Notes: generated by a model not told the origin, from the letters alone. A DNA stretch of 64,000 nucleotides from Leptospira paudalimensis (GCF_026151345.1 NZ_JAMQPR010000001.1:850231-914230); one strand, 5' to 3'; positions 38,657 through 48,731 are shown, counted from the stretch's first letter. Program-made: numbers and translations.

Positions 38657-39694
38657 TTACTGATTGGAATGGGATTTAAAAAAATCCCACATTTCATCAT
38701 TGGCAATGATCGCTTTTGTCGGTGGTCCGCCACCTAACAGTAGAGAAGGTTTTTTCCCACCTGGCCAAGAATGCCCACCATCTTCCGTCACACAGAGTTT
38801 CACTGTCACACCTTCTTTGCAATCGTGATACTCTTCACATGTGACATCTTTATTTTGTAATACAATTTTTGGTGTTGGATAACAACCGTTCCATTGTACC
38901 CATTTGGATATAGTTTTCGGAACAGAAACAAAATCCGTTATGAGTGTTCTGTCAGTGAAACTGGAACCAGCTCCACCATAAAATAAAACCTTGTCATCAT
39001 TTTTAGCATGGATATGAAAAATGGAGATTGGTTTGGAAGGTTTGCAATCAACTGTATTATCAGTTCCTGCCACTGCAGTGATCCCAGAAAATTGATCTGC
39101 CATTGAACATGCAATTTGGTAAGACATCATTGCCCCATTTGACATTCCAGTGGAATAAATTCTTTTTTTGTCGATGTTCATCTTTTGTGTTAGGTGGCCA
39201 AGGATAACTTTTACAAATCCAAGGTCATCTATATTTGCCTTTTTTGCTTCTCCACAACAATTACCTGCATTCCAGGTCGCAAACTTTCCTGATTTGTAGA
39301 CACTATATCCATTCGGAAATACAACGATGTGTCCTAATTCTTCTGATTTGGAAATTTGATGGTAATACTCTTCCTTTGATTGGATTTCCATATCACCTCC
39401 ACCTCCATGAAAAACAAATAAAAGTGGGACAGTCGCCTCTTGACTGTAAGATATGGGAACATGGATTTTATAATAACGAGGAATCTCTTGGTGTATGATT
39501 GAAAACACATAATCACCTGGATTTGTAATGCGTTGGGTGAGATCAGTTATCGCGTTCGGAGCAGGCAAATCACTGATTTTTTTCTGGAACCTGTCTTTGA
39601 GGGTTGAACGAATGAAACCTCGTTCACAAGAAGCCATGGTGAAAACACAAAGTGCAATGAAAATCAATGAATAGAATCGTTTTCGAAATGGCAT
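38657..39694 (-). CDS. PHB-depolymerase/feruloyl-esterase-like lipoprotein
   Basis: This is an alpha/beta-hydrolase of the PHB depolymerase/LpqC type, about 345 residues. The ATG at 39694 has GGGAG 6 to 7 bases upstream and yields a signal peptide ending FTMASC, so it is a lipoprotein; the upstream start at 39751 is rejected. The oxyanion strand LLFVFHGGGGD, the elbow GMSNGAMMSY (Ser nucleophile), a HAKNDDKVLF Asp loop and the catalytic His in DGGHSWPGG are all present. Several Cys pairs suggest disulfides (NCCGEA, EEYHDCKEG). It likely cleaves esters of polymers or aromatic acids outside the cytoplasm; the substrate is unknown. Confidence 0.88.
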   Translation of the reverse strand: MPFRKRFYSLIFIALCVFTMASCERGFIRSTLKDRFQKKISDLPAPNAITDLTQRITNPGDYVFSIIHQEIPRYYKIHVPISYSQEATVPLLFVFHGGGGDMEIQSKEEYYHQISKSEELGHIVVFPNGYSVYKSGKFATWNAGNCCGEAKKANIDDLGFVKVILGHLTQKMNIDKKRIYSTGMSNGAMMSYQIACSMADQFSGITAVAGTDNTVDCKPSKPISIFHIHAKNDDKVLFYGGAGSSFTDRTLITDFVSVPKTISKWVQWNGCYPTPKIVLQNKDVTCEEYHDCKEGVTVKLCVTEDGGHSWPGGKKPSLLLGGGPPTKAIIANDEMWDFFKSHSNQ

Positions 39695-39769
39695 ATATTT
39701 CTCCCTGGCGAAGTTAGAAGAATCTTCTCTGATTGTAAAGAATACTATCAAATGGGAAAGGTAGCAAAA

Positions 39770-40798
39770 CTAATTTTTCACAGCTCGCGTGGTAGAGGGA
39801 TCAAAAATTTGGTTTTGGACTTCCATCAGGATTTCGAACGAACGGATCCTTTTATCTGTGTCATAAACAGAAGATACAACAATCAATTCGTTTGCTTGGA
39901 TCTCTTCTTGTATTTTGTTTATTTTTTTGACAATTGTCTCTTTGGATCCGACAGCTGATACGGATAACATTTGTTTTGCCATTTGTTTTTCTTGTTCAGA
40001 CCATAAGTCATCCATTGAAGAAACTGGAGGTGGAAAAGGAGCACGTTTATTTCTAAGTATGCCAAGAAATGACTGTTCGACACTTGTGAATAAATGATTC
40101 GCTTCTACGTCTGTGTCGGCTGCCACAACATTCATTGCAATCATTACGTAAGGAGATTGTAAGTATTGCGATGGACGAAATTGTTTTTTATAAATTGTAA
40201 CAGCATCTTTTAAATGAGTAGGGGCAAAATGAGATGCAAATGCAAAAGGTAAACCAAGTAGCGCAGCTAGTTGTGCTCCAAATAAACTAGAACCCAAAAT
40301 CCAAACCGGAACATTGGTTCCATAACCTGGGATTGCATTTACCATTCCCTCTTTTCGGTCAGAAGATAAATATTCTAAAAGTTCTTTAACATCTTCAGGG
40401 AAATGTTGAGATGCCATCGGGTCTCTACGTAATGCTCGTAAGGTGAGCTGGTCTGTCCCTGGAGCTCTGCCTAACCCTAAATCAATGCGGTTGGGATATA
40501 AACTTTCTAATGTTCCAAACTGTTCAGCAATCACGAGTGGGGAGTGGTTTGGTAACATGATGCCACCAGCTCCGACACGGATGGATTTTGTTTGTTCCGC
40601 TAAATGGCCGATGACGACTGATGTTGCAGCACTCGCAATGGAAGGGAAATTATGATGTTCTGCGATCCATATTCGATGATAACCGAATGTTTCTACTGCC
40701 TTTGCCACACGCACACTATTTTGAATTGCTTCTTTTGTTGTCTGGCCTTGGTTGATAAAAACTAAATCTAAGATTGAAAGTTTCACGTATGATATCAC
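39770..40798 (-). CDS. LLM-class flavin-dependent oxidoreductase
   Basis: This luciferase-like monooxygenase family protein has up to 342 residues and resembles the YhbW/MsnO8 group, which lacks the beta subunit. Visible blocks are [10 protein letters not shown] near the start, [44 protein letters not shown] and [15 protein letters not shown] codons at 40798 and 40786 are both possible starts; the second gives the usual N-terminus MKLSILDL, the first has GGGA close by. It is a single gene, divergent from an AraC regulator 203 bp away. Confidence 0.9.
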   Translation of the reverse strand: MISYVKLSILDLVFINQGQTTKEAIQNSVRVAKAVETFGYHRIWIAEHHNFPSIASAATSVVIGHLAEQTKSIRVGAGGIMLPNHSPLVIAEQFGTLESLYPNRIDLGLGRAPGTDQLTLRALRRDPMASQHFPEDVKELLEYLSSDRKEGMVNAIPGYGTNVPVWILGSSLFGAQLAALLGLPFAFASHFAPTHLKDAVTIYKKQFRPSQYLQSPYVMIAMNVVAADTDVEANHLFTSVEQSFLGILRNKRAPFPPPVSSMDDLWSEQEKQMAKQMLSVSAVGSKETIVKKINKIQEEIQANELIVVSSVYDTDKRIRSFEILMEVQNQIFDPSTTRAVKN

Positions 40799-41001
40799 AT
40801 TCCCAGAAAGAGTGATTTTCTGTAAATGTAGAAAATTTAGAATTGTAGATTCATTAGAGAATTCAAATACACTTGTTATGTGAGCCGGCTTTGTTTTTTT
40901 ATGGAAAATAAAATAAAAAAAATCGAATGTTTCTCTAAATTCGTCTAAGAAGACATTTAAAAAATCAACAAAGGAAACTGATCAATAATTCCACAAGTTT
41001 C

Positions 41002-41802
41002 ATGTCTGCTTCAAATCCAAAAATTCCAAAAGATTTAGAATTCATTGCAAAAGGTATATTTGTTTTTGAATCAATGACTCCCAAAAAAGAAATTTTGCCT
41101 TTTTTTGCGGATGGTTTTCCTGGACTTGTTTTTTTCCATTCGATTGCTCCTGTAAAAGTGATAGTTGGCAAACTTTCCAAAATTATGAATCCGGTATTCA
41201 TTTACGGCCAAACTTTAGAACCAATTCAGATTGAAATTGAAGGTCCTTATTTTTTTGTGATGGTGCAACTCTTCCCAAGTTTCGTGGAATCATCCTTTGG
41301 AATTCCTATCACAGAACTAACAAATTCCTGTTGGACGATTCAAAGATCAGAATGGACAAGTGAAACAAAATTCCATAAGGCAATACAACAAAATTCAACG
41401 ATCATAGCAGAAGAAGCAATCTTAGATTATCTTCACAAAAAGTCGAAAGGTTTTTTACCTGATTTGGTTTTACATTCTTGTTTACAAACAATCATCGATA
41501 CAAACGGAAACTGTGAAATATTTAAAATCGCAAGTGATCTAAAAATGTCGGAACGAACATTACAGCGGAAATTTCAAAATTACGTTGGACTCACTCCCAA
41601 ACAATTCGCAACAATCATTCGTTTCCAAACTAGTTTGTTTGAAATGAAAGCAAAGAAGGAATCAAAGTTAACAGATATTGCATATAATATCGGATATGCA
41701 GATCAATCTCATTTTATCAGGCAGTTCAAATCTTTTACAAAAGAAAAACCATTTCAATTTCGAGAAAAAAACGATCCAATGTCGGGTTTGTCCAATTTTT
41801 AA
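41002..41802 (+). CDS. AraC-family transcriptional regulator
   Basis: This 266-residue soluble regulator has an N-terminal effector domain (about 1-150), rich in beta-strands with FVMVQLFPS, and a C-terminal AraC HTH pair at about 165-260. The HTH signature reads KMSERTLQRKFQNYVGLTPKQFATIIRFQ, then IAYNIGYADQSHFIRQFKSFTKEKPFQF. It is of the DUF6597/Ada-like effector type by appearance. The next gene, an NmrA-like protein, starts 20 bp downstream on the same strand and is the probable target or partner. Confidence 0.92.
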   Translation: MSASNPKIPKDLEFIAKGIFVFESMTPKKEILPFFADGFPGLVFFHSIAPVKVIVGKLSKIMNPVFIYGQTLEPIQIEIEGPYFFVMVQLFPSFVESSFGIPITELTNSCWTIQRSEWTSETKFHKAIQQNSTIIAEEAILDYLHKKSKGFLPDLVLHSCLQTIIDTNGNCEIFKIASDLKMSERTLQRKFQNYVGLTPKQFATIIRFQTSLFEMKAKKESKLTDIAYNIGYADQSHFIRQFKSFTKEKPFQFREKNDPMSGLSNF

Positions 41803-41822
41803 ATTGTTTTCTTTTGTAAACT

Positions 41823-42650
41823 ATGGTTATGAAACCATTAAATTTAATTTTAGGTTCCAGTGGAAAAACTGGATCTAGAATCGTAAATAAACTTAACCAA
41901 TTGGAAATGCCGATTCGGTTGGGATCAAGAAAAACCAATCCATCTTTTGACTGGGAAAAAACTGAAACTTGGGAAGCAGTGATAAAAGGTGTAGATCATA
42001 TTTACATTTCATACCAACCTGATTTAGCAGTTCCAGAATCGATACATCATATACAAATATTAGTTGATCTTGCTAAAAAATGTAAGGTCAAACGTCTTGT
42101 ACTACTGTCAGGTAGAGGTGAACCAGAGGCAATAAATTGTGAAAAGATAGTGCAGGGATCTGGATTGGAATGGACAATTTTACGTTCGAGTTGGTTTTCT
42201 CAAAATTTCAGTGAAGGTATGTTTCTGGATGCAATTTTAGAGAGGAAAATCATTTTTCCAAAAATCAAATTTAAAGAACCATTTATTGATTTGGATGATA
42301 TAACAGATCTTGCAGTTGAAGCTCTCGTAAATCAGAAACATGTTGGAAAACTTTATGAATTAACTGGGCCTTCGCTTTATCATTTTGAGGAAACCTTTCG
42401 TATCATTGCAAATGAAATCAAGGAGTCGATTCTTTTTGAGGAAATTCCACTCGAAGAATACATTTCGATGTTAGGTGAGCTTGGTTTGTCCAAGGATACA
42501 ATTTGGCTCATCCAGTATTTGTTTGAAAATGTGTTAGATGGTAGAAATGAATTCATTCAAAATGATTTTGAATCTGCAATGGGAAGAAAACCGAAAGATT
42601 TAAGAGATTATGTAAAAGAAACAGCAAAATCAGGAGTTTGGAGTTTGTAA
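41823..42650 (+). CDS. NmrA/SDR-like NAD(P)-binding protein
   Basis: This 275-residue atypical short-chain dehydrogenase-like protein of the NmrA/QOR2 group has a glycine-rich loop, LILGSSGKTGSRI, near residue 8 and a VKRLVLLSGRGEPEA strand at about 95. It lacks a clear Tyr-x3-Lys catalytic pair, as NmrA-like proteins do, and may sense redox cofactors or reduce quinones. Starts at 41823 and 41829 are both possible, and no Shine-Dalgarno is visible. It follows the AraC gene by 20 bp, and a strong terminator ends the unit. Confidence 0.85.
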   Translation: MVMKPLNLILGSSGKTGSRIVNKLNQLEMPIRLGSRKTNPSFDWEKTETWEAVIKGVDHIYISYQPDLAVPESIHHIQILVDLAKKCKVKRLVLLSGRGEPEAINCEKIVQGSGLEWTILRSSWFSQNFSEGMFLDAILERKIIFPKIKFKEPFIDLDDITDLAVEALVNQKHVGKLYELTGPSLYHFEETFRIIANEIKESILFEEIPLEEYISMLGELGLSKDTIWLIQYLFENVLDGRNEFIQNDFESAMGRKPKDLRDYVKETAKSGVWSL

Positions 42651-42663
42651 TTTTCATTGGGAT

Positions 42664-42696
42664 AAAATAGGAATGGTGATAGACCATTCCTATTTT
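42664..42696. terminator. Strong bidirectional terminator hairpin
   Basis: AAAATAGGAATGGT and ACCATTCCTATTTT form a perfect 14-bp stem with a 5-base loop. A and T runs at the stem base supply a U-tract in both directions. It separates the convergent NmrA-like gene and the GH5 pseudogene. Confidence 0.92.
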
Positions 42697-42704
42697 GAAT
42701 TGTA

Positions 42705-44806
42705 TCATTCGTTCGGGTATCCACCGTAAGTCATCTTACCGATGAGGTAAATTGGACTTTTTCCTTCAACAAGAATCCTTTGGTTTAACTTAGATTGAAG
42801 TTCTTGTAAGGTGGCAGTTGGATACGTTGTATTTTCCCTGTTCACAATGAGTGCATAATGATAAGAAGTAGATTGGTTTTCATCTAAATCCAAATCATCC
42901 CAAAGGTATAAAACATTTCCAGATCCTATTTCCCTTTTTGGATCAGCCATAATCACAACTTCATTTGGTTGGTTTGTTGGAACATTTGGTATCGCACCAG
43001 AGTACAATTTTTTTTCAGTCATCACGATGACTTTAGAAGGATCAAAATGTGGTGGTAAATAAAATTCGGAAGGTGCATCAGAAGACCTTCCTCTCCAGAT
43101 CACGATTAAAAATCGTTTGTCTCCAAATTGTTTGACTTCATTGTTTCCTGGTTTGATTGATGCCCAAGAAAACATTTTATTCCAAGTATCAAACCCAATG
43201 GCATTGTAATGACTGGTGAATAGACGGCCTTGTGATTTACGCACATAGGCTCTTGTGATGACAAATGGATCAACATTCAAACTGGTTCCATAATTTCCAA
43301 CCACAGAGAAGTCTTCATCATTCCACGCATCTTTTGTTGTAACGAGTTTGTTTGGATTCCCATTTTTGTATTCAGCATGGTGGTCATAATAATAATCCCA
43401 ATGCCACTGAGTACCTGAAACAACCGGATTGTAAAAATCGGCAAATCTGGTTTTTGTCGATTGTTCTTTGTCGGAAATTTCCATGGCTTGGTAAACTGCA
43501 TTGATCATACGAGGAGTGTCTTTGGCACCAGTTCCTTTTAACCACATGCCAAATTCACTTAAAAACATTGGTATTTTTAAGAACCTTGCATCTGTTCTAA
43601 TTTCATCTAAGTATTTAAAATATGTTGCATTGTCGATTCCAGTTAAATCTGTTCCCATCCTCCCTGCATCATAAAAATGTGAATTGAAGACAAATCCTTG
43701 GCCGGGAGGAGCATTTAAATGCCCACCACCAGTAGCAGGAGCAATCGCAGAACCAATGTTTGTATTCCAAAACACAAGTGGTTCAGCAAATACCCATTTG
43801 TTTGCCCAGCCATTTTGATTGAGGATGGTTCTAATTTTTTGGTACATGGGCCAGAGTTTTTCATTATCCCATCGTTTTGGGGTTAAACCTTCCATCCCAC
43901 CATCGACTGGTTCATTGAATGGATCTAACCCTATGATGTAAGAAAACTCTTCTGATGATAACTGATTTTTAATATAAGAAACAGTTTTTTCAATTTGCCA
44001 AAGGTATTCTGTTTGCATGTAACGGACACCAGACGAAGTATTCACTGGAGCATTATTCCAAAAGTTTCTAAAGGCTCTTCGAATTGCTTCGTTTGTTAAA
44101 TTATTTTGACTCCAACTAGCACATACAATACCACAATATTCTTTTGGATAATTCCATTTTTAGTAATCCATAAAGGTGCACCATTTCCTGTATGCCAGGA
44201 GTTCTGATTGAATAAGTGTCTTGAGAACAAATCTTGGTGGTAATCAAGAAGGACGTAAATATTTTTCGAAGTTACTTTTTTAATTTGAGAAATCACTTCA
44301 TCCAAATAAGAATAATCAATTTTATCTACATCAGGATGAACACCTTCCCATGCAATTGTGTAACGAATGATATTGGAACCAGTTGTCTTCGTCAGTCCTT
44401 TCAATGCAATTTCCAGATCATTTACATTTTGAAACGGTTTGAATCCATGTTCGACTAATTTTACATTACCAGATACATTAAACCCTCTGAATGTAGTTTC
44501 ACGTCCAAGTCCATCAATCCAAATGGCATCCGTGTTATTTCCAAATGATTTATAGGATACAAATAACTCACGAGTTTCTGCGGAATTGAGATAATTTAGA
44601 TCATGAATCAAATTTGTAGGTTCTGTAATGGACTTTCCACTACCGAAAGTCTGAGCACCAAAGTTTGTTTCCGTTTGAGATGTTTGTACAAATGGAAGTA
44701 GGAGTTTAGGTCCTTCGCTCGTTGGAGCACAAAACAAAAATAAGGTTGCAAGTAAGTAACTTATGATTTGTCTCCTTTTAAAGTTTCGTTTGATTCGTTG
44801 TTCCAT
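42705..44806 (-). pseudogene. Endoglycoceramidase-like GH5 lipoprotein, one frameshift
   Basis: This locus encodes a family 5 glycoside hydrolase lipoprotein of about 700 residues, split by one frameshift. The 5' part (44806 down to about 44150) has a signal peptide ending LFLFC, the GFNVSGNVK start of the barrel and YVLLDYHQDLFS. The 3' part holds the acid/base Glu in DPFNEPVDGG (codon near 43913) and the nucleophile Glu in FLSEFGMW (codon at 43554-43556). At about 44150 the frame can be restored by adding one T to a TT run, reading GIYPKEYCGIVCASWSQNN through the gap. Long insertions and the pairing with a divergent ceramidase gene point to endoglycoceramidase rather than cellulase. It could be a real mutation or a base error in a homopolymer. 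Confidence 0.85.
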
Positions 44807-45108
44807 ACTTTCCCCTCTGATCCCTCATTGTGACTAGGTGACAGTTCCTTCATAATAATCGACATGTGTCGAGTAAAAAATGACATAGAAATACCATAGA
44901 TTAGCGGGAAAGATTCCATCGACTCGCAAAAACGGCGAAAAGAGGCATTTCTGAACGTTGGTCAAATAAAACCCGACTATTGTCGATTAATTTGTTGCCA
45001 TATTTTTAACACCATTTAGACTTAATCCCCAGATTTGACCCAAGGGTTCCTTCGGCAGATAGAAGCGAAAAAATGTATGATTGAGAAATTTAGATTCGGA
45101 GAGAGTAT
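44807..45108. promoter_or_regulatory. Divergent region between GH5 and ceramidase genes
   Basis: These 302 bp hold no gene. At 44859-44872 there is an inverted repeat, TCGACA-TG-TGTCGA, about 53 bp before the GH5 start. Further TCGAC and TGTCGA half-sites occur near 44930 and 44985, so a shared regulator binding several sites is plausible. GGAGAGAG precedes the ceramidase ATG. Confidence 0.4.
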
Positions 45109-47271
45109 ATGAAATCCCAAATAAGTCCCTTGGTTCGCGTGAGTGTATCCATCGTGTCCTTTCTTTTTGTTCTGGCTTGTTCAGATAAAAAGCCGTCCCA
45201 GTCCGCCATACTTGGTTTAGTTGGAACTGACCAATTGGAACAATCGAATGGTTTGAATTCGGAAGTTAATTCTGGTTCTGGCCTCAGTCGTTCTGTAGCT
45301 CCCAGTCTCGGTTCTTCTCCTTACTTAGTTGGTGTTGGAATCTCTGACATTACTGGGCCTGCAGCAGAAGTTGGTATGATGGGATTTGCAGAAACTGCAC
45401 AAAAGACGGAAGGGATTTATATGCGCCTTTGGTCAAGAGCGTACATCATTGGCGACGCATCCAAACGTGTTGTGTTTGTCAGTGCTGATTTAGGAATGAT
45501 TTTCCAATCCATCAAACAAGCAGTAAGCAAAAAAATTGCCACTGATGGGGAACTTGCACCATATTATTCCGAAGCCAATGTTTTATTATCTGCGACACAT
45601 ACACATAGTGGGCCAGGTGGTTATTCTCATTACTTTTTATACAATGCTACAACTGCAGGTTTCATTAAAGAAAACTTTGATGTCATCGTAAATGGAATTT
45701 ACCAATCAATCAAATTGGCTCATCAGAATTTAGTTCCAGGAAATGTTTATATCAACCAAGGAGAACTTACAGATGCGAGTAAAAACCGATCTGTTGAGGC
45801 ATATGATAAAAATCCTGCAAGTGAACGTAATTTTTATTCATCCAATGTCGACCAAACAATGACTCTATTAAAACTTGTGGCTTCTGATGGAAGAGAACTT
45901 GGGATGGTGAACTGGTTTGCTGTTCATCCAACTAATGTTGGACCTTCAAACAAACTCATTGGTGGAGACAACAAAGGATTGGCTTCTTATTTGTTTGAGA
46001 AAACAAAGGGAACCAACTATTCTGCAAACCAAACCTTTGTTGCTGCCTTTGCTCAGTCAAATGCAGGTGATGTAACTCCAAATTTATGGGGACCTGCTGA
46101 TGGTGTGAATGACTATATTAGGCAGAATATCATTGCAGATAAACAATACCAAAAAGCAGTCAGTTTATACCAATCTGCAAATACTCAATTGACTGGATCC
46201 GTTGATTTCCGTCATACATTTGTTAACTTTTCAAATCTTTATGTTAGTAGTGTAGGAACCACAACTTGTCCTGCAGGTATGGGTGCATCTTTTTCTGCTG
46301 GTAGTGTTGAAGACAATGCTGTTTCAGTCGATTTTTTTGATGAAGGAACTACTGTAGATTCATTAGATTGGAATACAAATACTGCTGATGCATTTAAGGC
46401 GAGTTTTCTTGGAGGAGCACTAGGAGTATTGTGGCCAACTTCAGTGAGTGAATCATATAAGTTGTGTCATGCGGAAAAACCAGTTCTCATTCCAACGGGT
46501 GTGGCAAGTTTTGACGGAAATCCTTGGACACCACCTGTCATTCCGATTCAAATTGTCAAAATCGGAAATTTATCCATTTTAGCAATTCCTGCAGAGGTCT
46601 CTACGATGGCTGGGAGAAGGATTCGTTCTCTTGTAAAAAATATAATGCAAAACGATTATACTGTCATTTCAGCATTAGCCAATTCATACACTTCCTACCT
46701 CACGACAAGAGAAGAATATTCTTCCCAACAGTATGAAGGTGCCTCTACTCAATTTGGACCACATACACTAAAAGCGTATGAACAAGAATTTGGAAAATTA
46801 GCATCCGCTTTACGAAACGGTGTATCTGTTCCGAATGGTCCAACCCCAGCCGATCTGACAAATAACCAAGCTACATTCCAAACTGGAGTTGTATTTGATG
46901 ATGTTCCTTTATTTAAAAGTTTTGGAAATGTGATCACACAACCGTCTCCTAGTTATGCAATTGGATCTAAAGTAACGGCTGTTTTCTGGGGTGCTCATCC
47001 AAAAAACAATATGTTAATTGGAAGTAGCTTTGTTGACATTGAAAGACAAAACGGTTCCACATGGACAGTTGTTGCACGAGACAACGATCCATCTACCACA
47101 TATAGATGGCAACGTGATGGAATCGCATATTCGAAAATTACAACATCCTGGGATTCTACTTCGTATCCAAAAGGAACTTACCGCATTCGCCATCGTGGGC
47201 ACTGGAAATCAGGTTGGACTGGTGCCATCAGTGCCTACCAAGGAGTGACAAACAATTTTACGATCCAATAG
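45109..47271 (+). CDS. Neutral ceramidase-like lipoprotein
   Basis: This 720-residue protein of the neutral/alkaline ceramidase family is expected to hydrolyse ceramide into sphingoid base and fatty acid. The signal peptide ends FVLAC at residue 24, so it is a lipoprotein facing outward. The zinc site residues are visible as ATHTHSGPGG (His164, His166) and FAVHPTN (His273). The nucleophile block normally reads GDVSPN; here it is NAGDVTPNLWG, with Thr323 in place of Ser. A C-terminal beta-sandwich domain follows from about 590 (IGSSFVDIERQ, GTYRIRHRGHWK). It is divergent from a GH5 endoglycoceramidase-like gene, which would release its substrate from glycolipids. Confidence 0.9.
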   Translation: MKSQISPLVRVSVSIVSFLFVLACSDKKPSQSAILGLVGTDQLEQSNGLNSEVNSGSGLSRSVAPSLGSSPYLVGVGISDITGPAAEVGMMGFAETAQKTEGIYMRLWSRAYIIGDASKRVVFVSADLGMIFQSIKQAVSKKIATDGELAPYYSEANVLLSATHTHSGPGGYSHYFLYNATTAGFIKENFDVIVNGIYQSIKLAHQNLVPGNVYINQGELTDASKNRSVEAYDKNPASERNFYSSNVDQTMTLLKLVASDGRELGMVNWFAVHPTNVGPSNKLIGGDNKGLASYLFEKTKGTNYSANQTFVAAFAQSNAGDVTPNLWGPADGVNDYIRQNIIADKQYQKAVSLYQSANTQLTGSVDFRHTFVNFSNLYVSSVGTTTCPAGMGASFSAGSVEDNAVSVDFFDEGTTVDSLDWNTNTADAFKASFLGGALGVLWPTSVSESYKLCHAEKPVLIPTGVASFDGNPWTPPVIPIQIVKIGNLSILAIPAEVSTMAGRRIRSLVKNIMQNDYTVISALANSYTSYLTTREEYSSQQYEGASTQFGPHTLKAYEQEFGKLASALRNGVSVPNGPTPADLTNNQATFQTGVVFDDVPLFKSFGNVITQPSPSYAIGSKVTAVFWGAHPKNNMLIGSSFVDIERQNGSTWTVVARDNDPSTTYRWQRDGIAYSKITTSWDSTSYPKGTYRIRHRGHWKSGWTGAISAYQGVTNNFTIQ

Positions 47272-47293
47272 GAATATCTGAACAATCACCTCG

Positions 47294-47326
47294 CCTGGCC
47301 CAGGAATGGGTCAGGATTTTTTCTTT
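47294..47326 (+). terminator. Intrinsic terminator after the ceramidase gene
   Basis: CCTGGCCCA pairs with TGGGTCAGG (one G-U pair) around a GGAA tetraloop of the stable GNRA type. The run ATTTTTTCTTT follows directly. This is a textbook Rho-independent terminator 22 bp after the ceramidase stop. Confidence 0.93.
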
Positions 47327-47369
47327 ACAACGGGATTGACTAGGTGAGATTCCGAGAGATGATCGTACT

Positions 47370-48032
47370 ATGGATAAATTGGTAGACGCATCCCTCTCTC
47401 CTGACCTTGCTTCAAGGCCGTTTAAATTCACAAGTAAACAGGGAAGGAACAGACGTGCCCAATTGTTATCAATTGCTTTTGAACTCTTAAAAGAAAAAAA
47501 ACCAGAAGAGATTAGTTTTGCGGATATCTGCAAAAAAGCTAAAATTCCGAGGCCTTCCGCTTACCATTTTTTCCCGAATGTTGAGGCAATTTTCCATGGA
47601 ATTCGATTGTTACATTCAGAAGGTATGGTCGAAAAACTCACTGCCTTAAAAAAGGAAACTTTCAAAACTTGGAAAGAATACATTGAAAGATCCATTGATG
47701 TGGCCATTGAAGTAACAAATTCTGAAATCGCCTTCCCTCGGTTAATCTATGGGTATAGAATGAGTAATCCTGAAATGAGGTTAGTTGGCCAAGAGTTAGA
47801 TATAAAGTTGGCAAACCTCACCAAACAAGGTTTAATTGATAGATTCCAGTTACCAAATTTAGATACACTTGACCAAATATTTGGTGTCGCCATTTCGATT
47901 CCCGATTCTTTGTTAAAACTCTCTTATCGCACATACGGAGACTTTACGCCATGGATGGTTGGAGAAGCAAAAAAAGCCACAATATCTTACTTATTAAACT
48001 ATTTTCCTGAAGTTTGTGAACCAAGAAAATAA
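47370..48032 (+). CDS. TetR-family transcriptional regulator
   Basis: This 220-residue regulator has a TetR HTH at about 25-75: RRAQLLSIAFELLKEKKPEEISFADICKKAKIPRPSAYHFFPNVEAIF. The C-terminal ligand domain is helical and not assigned to a subgroup. It follows the ceramidase terminator by 43 bp and so has its own promoter. Its stop abuts that of the next TetR gene on the other strand with no gap. The target is not visible; the neighbouring lipid-degradation genes are candidates only. Confidence 0.9.
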   Translation: MDKLVDASLSPDLASRPFKFTSKQGRNRRAQLLSIAFELLKEKKPEEISFADICKKAKIPRPSAYHFFPNVEAIFHGIRLLHSEGMVEKLTALKKETFKTWKEYIERSIDVAIEVTNSEIAFPRLIYGYRMSNPEMRLVGQELDIKLANLTKQGLIDRFQLPNLDTLDQIFGVAISIPDSLLKLSYRTYGDFTPWMVGEAKKATISYLLNYFPEVCEPRK

Positions 48033-48713
48033 TTAAGTTTTCATTCCATTATATGCATATTCAGTAACAGTTTGGATAAACTTTTCCATCTCGTTTATAT
48101 CATTTTTCAATTGTAATCGACCTTCCAAAAACAACATAGCAATACCATGGATCATGGCCCAGGAAGCTAAAGTTTTTTCTCTTGTTTGTCCTTTTTCTAA
48201 ATGACCTAAGTTTTGTCCCATTCTGATGATTTCGTGTAATTGGCGATAGGTTCTTCTTGAGACAGAAGACAATGTGGGATTGAGGTTAGATTCAACTCCC
48301 ATACCACCAAACATAATCCTTGCGAATTGACGATTATTCATGATGAACTGAAAATAAGTCCAACCAAGTGCTCGGTAACGACCCTTGAAGTCTTGTTCTG
48401 TTTTTTCTAATTCCTTTTGATAAGTTTCAAAATATTTTTGAAAACCAATCTCTGCAATTGCAGAAAATAACGCATGTTTGTTTTCGAAATGATGGTAACT
48501 TGCTACATGGCTGACACCTGCCTTTGCAGCAACCTTTCGTAAGGAAATTTCTTCCAGAGAAGTGGTTTCTAATAATTCGACACCCGCTTGGATCAGTGCC
48601 TCACGAACATTAACGCTGTTCATTTTGTTTGGGCGGCCAACCCGTGTGATGGTTTTAGCTTTCGCTTTTCGTTTTTTTGCTACCATTTTTTGCCATTTTG
48701 GATTGTTTTCCAT
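48033..48713 (-). CDS. TetR-family regulator with WHG-type C-terminal domain
   Basis: This 226-residue TetR regulator has a basic N-terminal tail (KKRKAKAK) and the HTH at about 35-85 (VREALIQAGVELLE, ISLRKVAAKAGVSHVASYHHFENKHALFSAIA). The C-terminal part (ALGWTYFQFIMNNRQFARIMFGG) fits the WHG domain. It is divergent from a dienoyl-CoA reductase/acyl-CoA dehydrogenase operon, and the 99-bp gap holds two TTACC-3-GGTAA sites. It is therefore the likely repressor of that operon and of itself, with an acyl-CoA-like ligand as the probable inducer. Confidence 0.92.
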   Translation of the reverse strand: MENNPKWQKMVAKKRKAKAKTITRVGRPNKMNSVNVREALIQAGVELLETTSLEEISLRKVAAKAGVSHVASYHHFENKHALFSAIAEIGFQKYFETYQKELEKTEQDFKGRYRALGWTYFQFIMNNRQFARIMFGGMGVESNLNPTLSSVSRRTYRQLHEIIRMGQNLGHLEKGQTREKTLASWAMIHGIAMLFLEGRLQLKNDINEMEKFIQTVTEYAYNGMKT

Positions 48714-48731
48714 CTTATGACTACCAGTTAT

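Noticed and set aside
42705..44045. A separate complete cellulase gene
   Set aside because: Its apparent start is internal; the upstream frame joins it after a single-base correction near 44150.
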